NCBI RefSeq assembly: GCF_018991925.1
Contig: NW_024726235.1
Span: 4,197,130-4,261,129, forward strand
Source: Homarus americanus
Taxonomy: Eukaryota > Arthropoda > Malacostraca > Decapoda > Nephropidae
Direction: 5' to 3'
DNA: 64,000 bases
A model generated the notes under the pieces. That model did no database searches, was not told the origin of the DNA, and saw only the letters and a list, made by a program, of their open reading frames with translations. Both the position numbers and the translations under genes were made by a program. Shown piece by piece: positions 63,527-64,000 of this stretch; within the stretch, counting starts at the first letter, position 1; every line of letters starts with the position of its first letter.

Positions 63527-63935
63527 TTATGCACTGTTGGCACGTATGGGGCATGTACTGCCTCCTGATTGTCTGTACCTGCTCCGGCGTTGGTCAAGTC
63601 TGGTCTTGAAGGAGCTCACATTCGGTGCCATCACAACACTCTCTGGCAAATTGTTCCAAGAATTTACAGTTCTCACTTCGAAAAAGTTTGCCCTCATAGT
63701 TTTCTGGATTTGTGGCGTCTTCAACCTTGAGCTGTGACCTCTAGCGGGGCGGGTATCCACCAGCTCCAGGTAAGGACACACGACTGAGTAGTGCCCTCTG
63801 AGATGTTTGTAAACTTCAATTATGTCACCCCTTGCCCTTATATAATATAAGCTAGGCAGTTATAGGCGTTCTAATCTCTCTGGGTAACTGAGGCGCCGTA
63901 GTGCAGGCACCAGTCCTTTGGACTTTTTCAATTAC
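63527..63935 (-). pseudogene. 3' end of a CR1/Jockey-type LINE reverse transcriptase
   Basis: The minus strand encodes LVPALRRLSYPERLERL, a stop, then RARGDIIEVYKHLRGHYS, and then FFEVRTVNSWNNLPESVV and SSFKTRLD. These are the standard C-terminal motifs of non-LTR reverse-transcriptase ORFs. Only the last ~130 codons are present, with one in-frame stop near 63870. Confidence 0.8.
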
Positions 63936-63956
63936 TTATTTACTTTTAACCTCTTC

Positions 63957-64000
63957 ACCATTGATCGACTCGTTAGCCGCTTGGGCGATCGGTCACGTCT
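63957..64000 (-). mobile_element. Second LINE 3' end, cut by the window edge
   Basis: gatcgactcgttagccgctt repeats the sequence at 63485-63510 that follows the LINE reading frame. It is therefore the 3' end of another copy in the same orientation; its body lies beyond the window. Confidence 0.6.

Overview
The window is animal nuclear DNA, most likely from an arthropod and perhaps a decapod crustacean. The coding exons are short and split by AT-rich introns. Many transposons with TA target duplications, interstitial TTAGG-type tracts (the arthropod telomere motif) and long (TA)n, (ATT)n and 35-bp tandem arrays are present. The species is inferred from this style and from protein similarity recalled from memory; no search was run.

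Three protein-coding genes are supported by joined exons with consensus GT/AG sites and compatible phases. (1) TOP1, DNA topoisomerase I, plus strand, 724-13195: eight exons from the acidic/basic N-terminal tail to the stop codon; earlier exons lie before the window. (2) BECN1/Atg6, Beclin 1, plus strand, 21159-34484: seven-exon structure from start codon to stop, with the final coding exon present twice in tandem (33580-33700 and 34364-34484), both intact. (3) An unrecognised gene, minus strand, 56663-45563: two shared coding exons and two candidate alternative first exons (56598-56663 and 47710-47763), both splicing in phase 0. A decayed tandem copy of the proximal first exon lies at 47425-47478.

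The rest is mostly mobile DNA. Main elements: a degenerate mariner-type element with long terminal inverted repeats (1953-4132); a chain of TA-targeting elements inside a (TA)n tract in a TOP1 intron (8889-11377); a 5'-LTR-less retroelement inside a TIR element (17325-18725); a 2-kb minisatellite in a Beclin intron (25150-27190); foldback elements at 31967-32525, 36030-36283 and 39231-39666; Tigger/pogo-like elements; a tRNA-derived SINE (53838-54153); a Merlin/ISXO2-like fragment (55712-55932); a very short LTR element with near-identical LTRs (57855-59486); and a LINE 3' end (63527-63935).

The genes are not functionally linked: DNA supercoil relaxation, autophagy initiation and an unknown function. 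The most interesting biology is the duplicated Beclin terminal exon, which should give two C-terminal versions of the membrane-binding domain, and the duplicated first exon of the unnamed gene.
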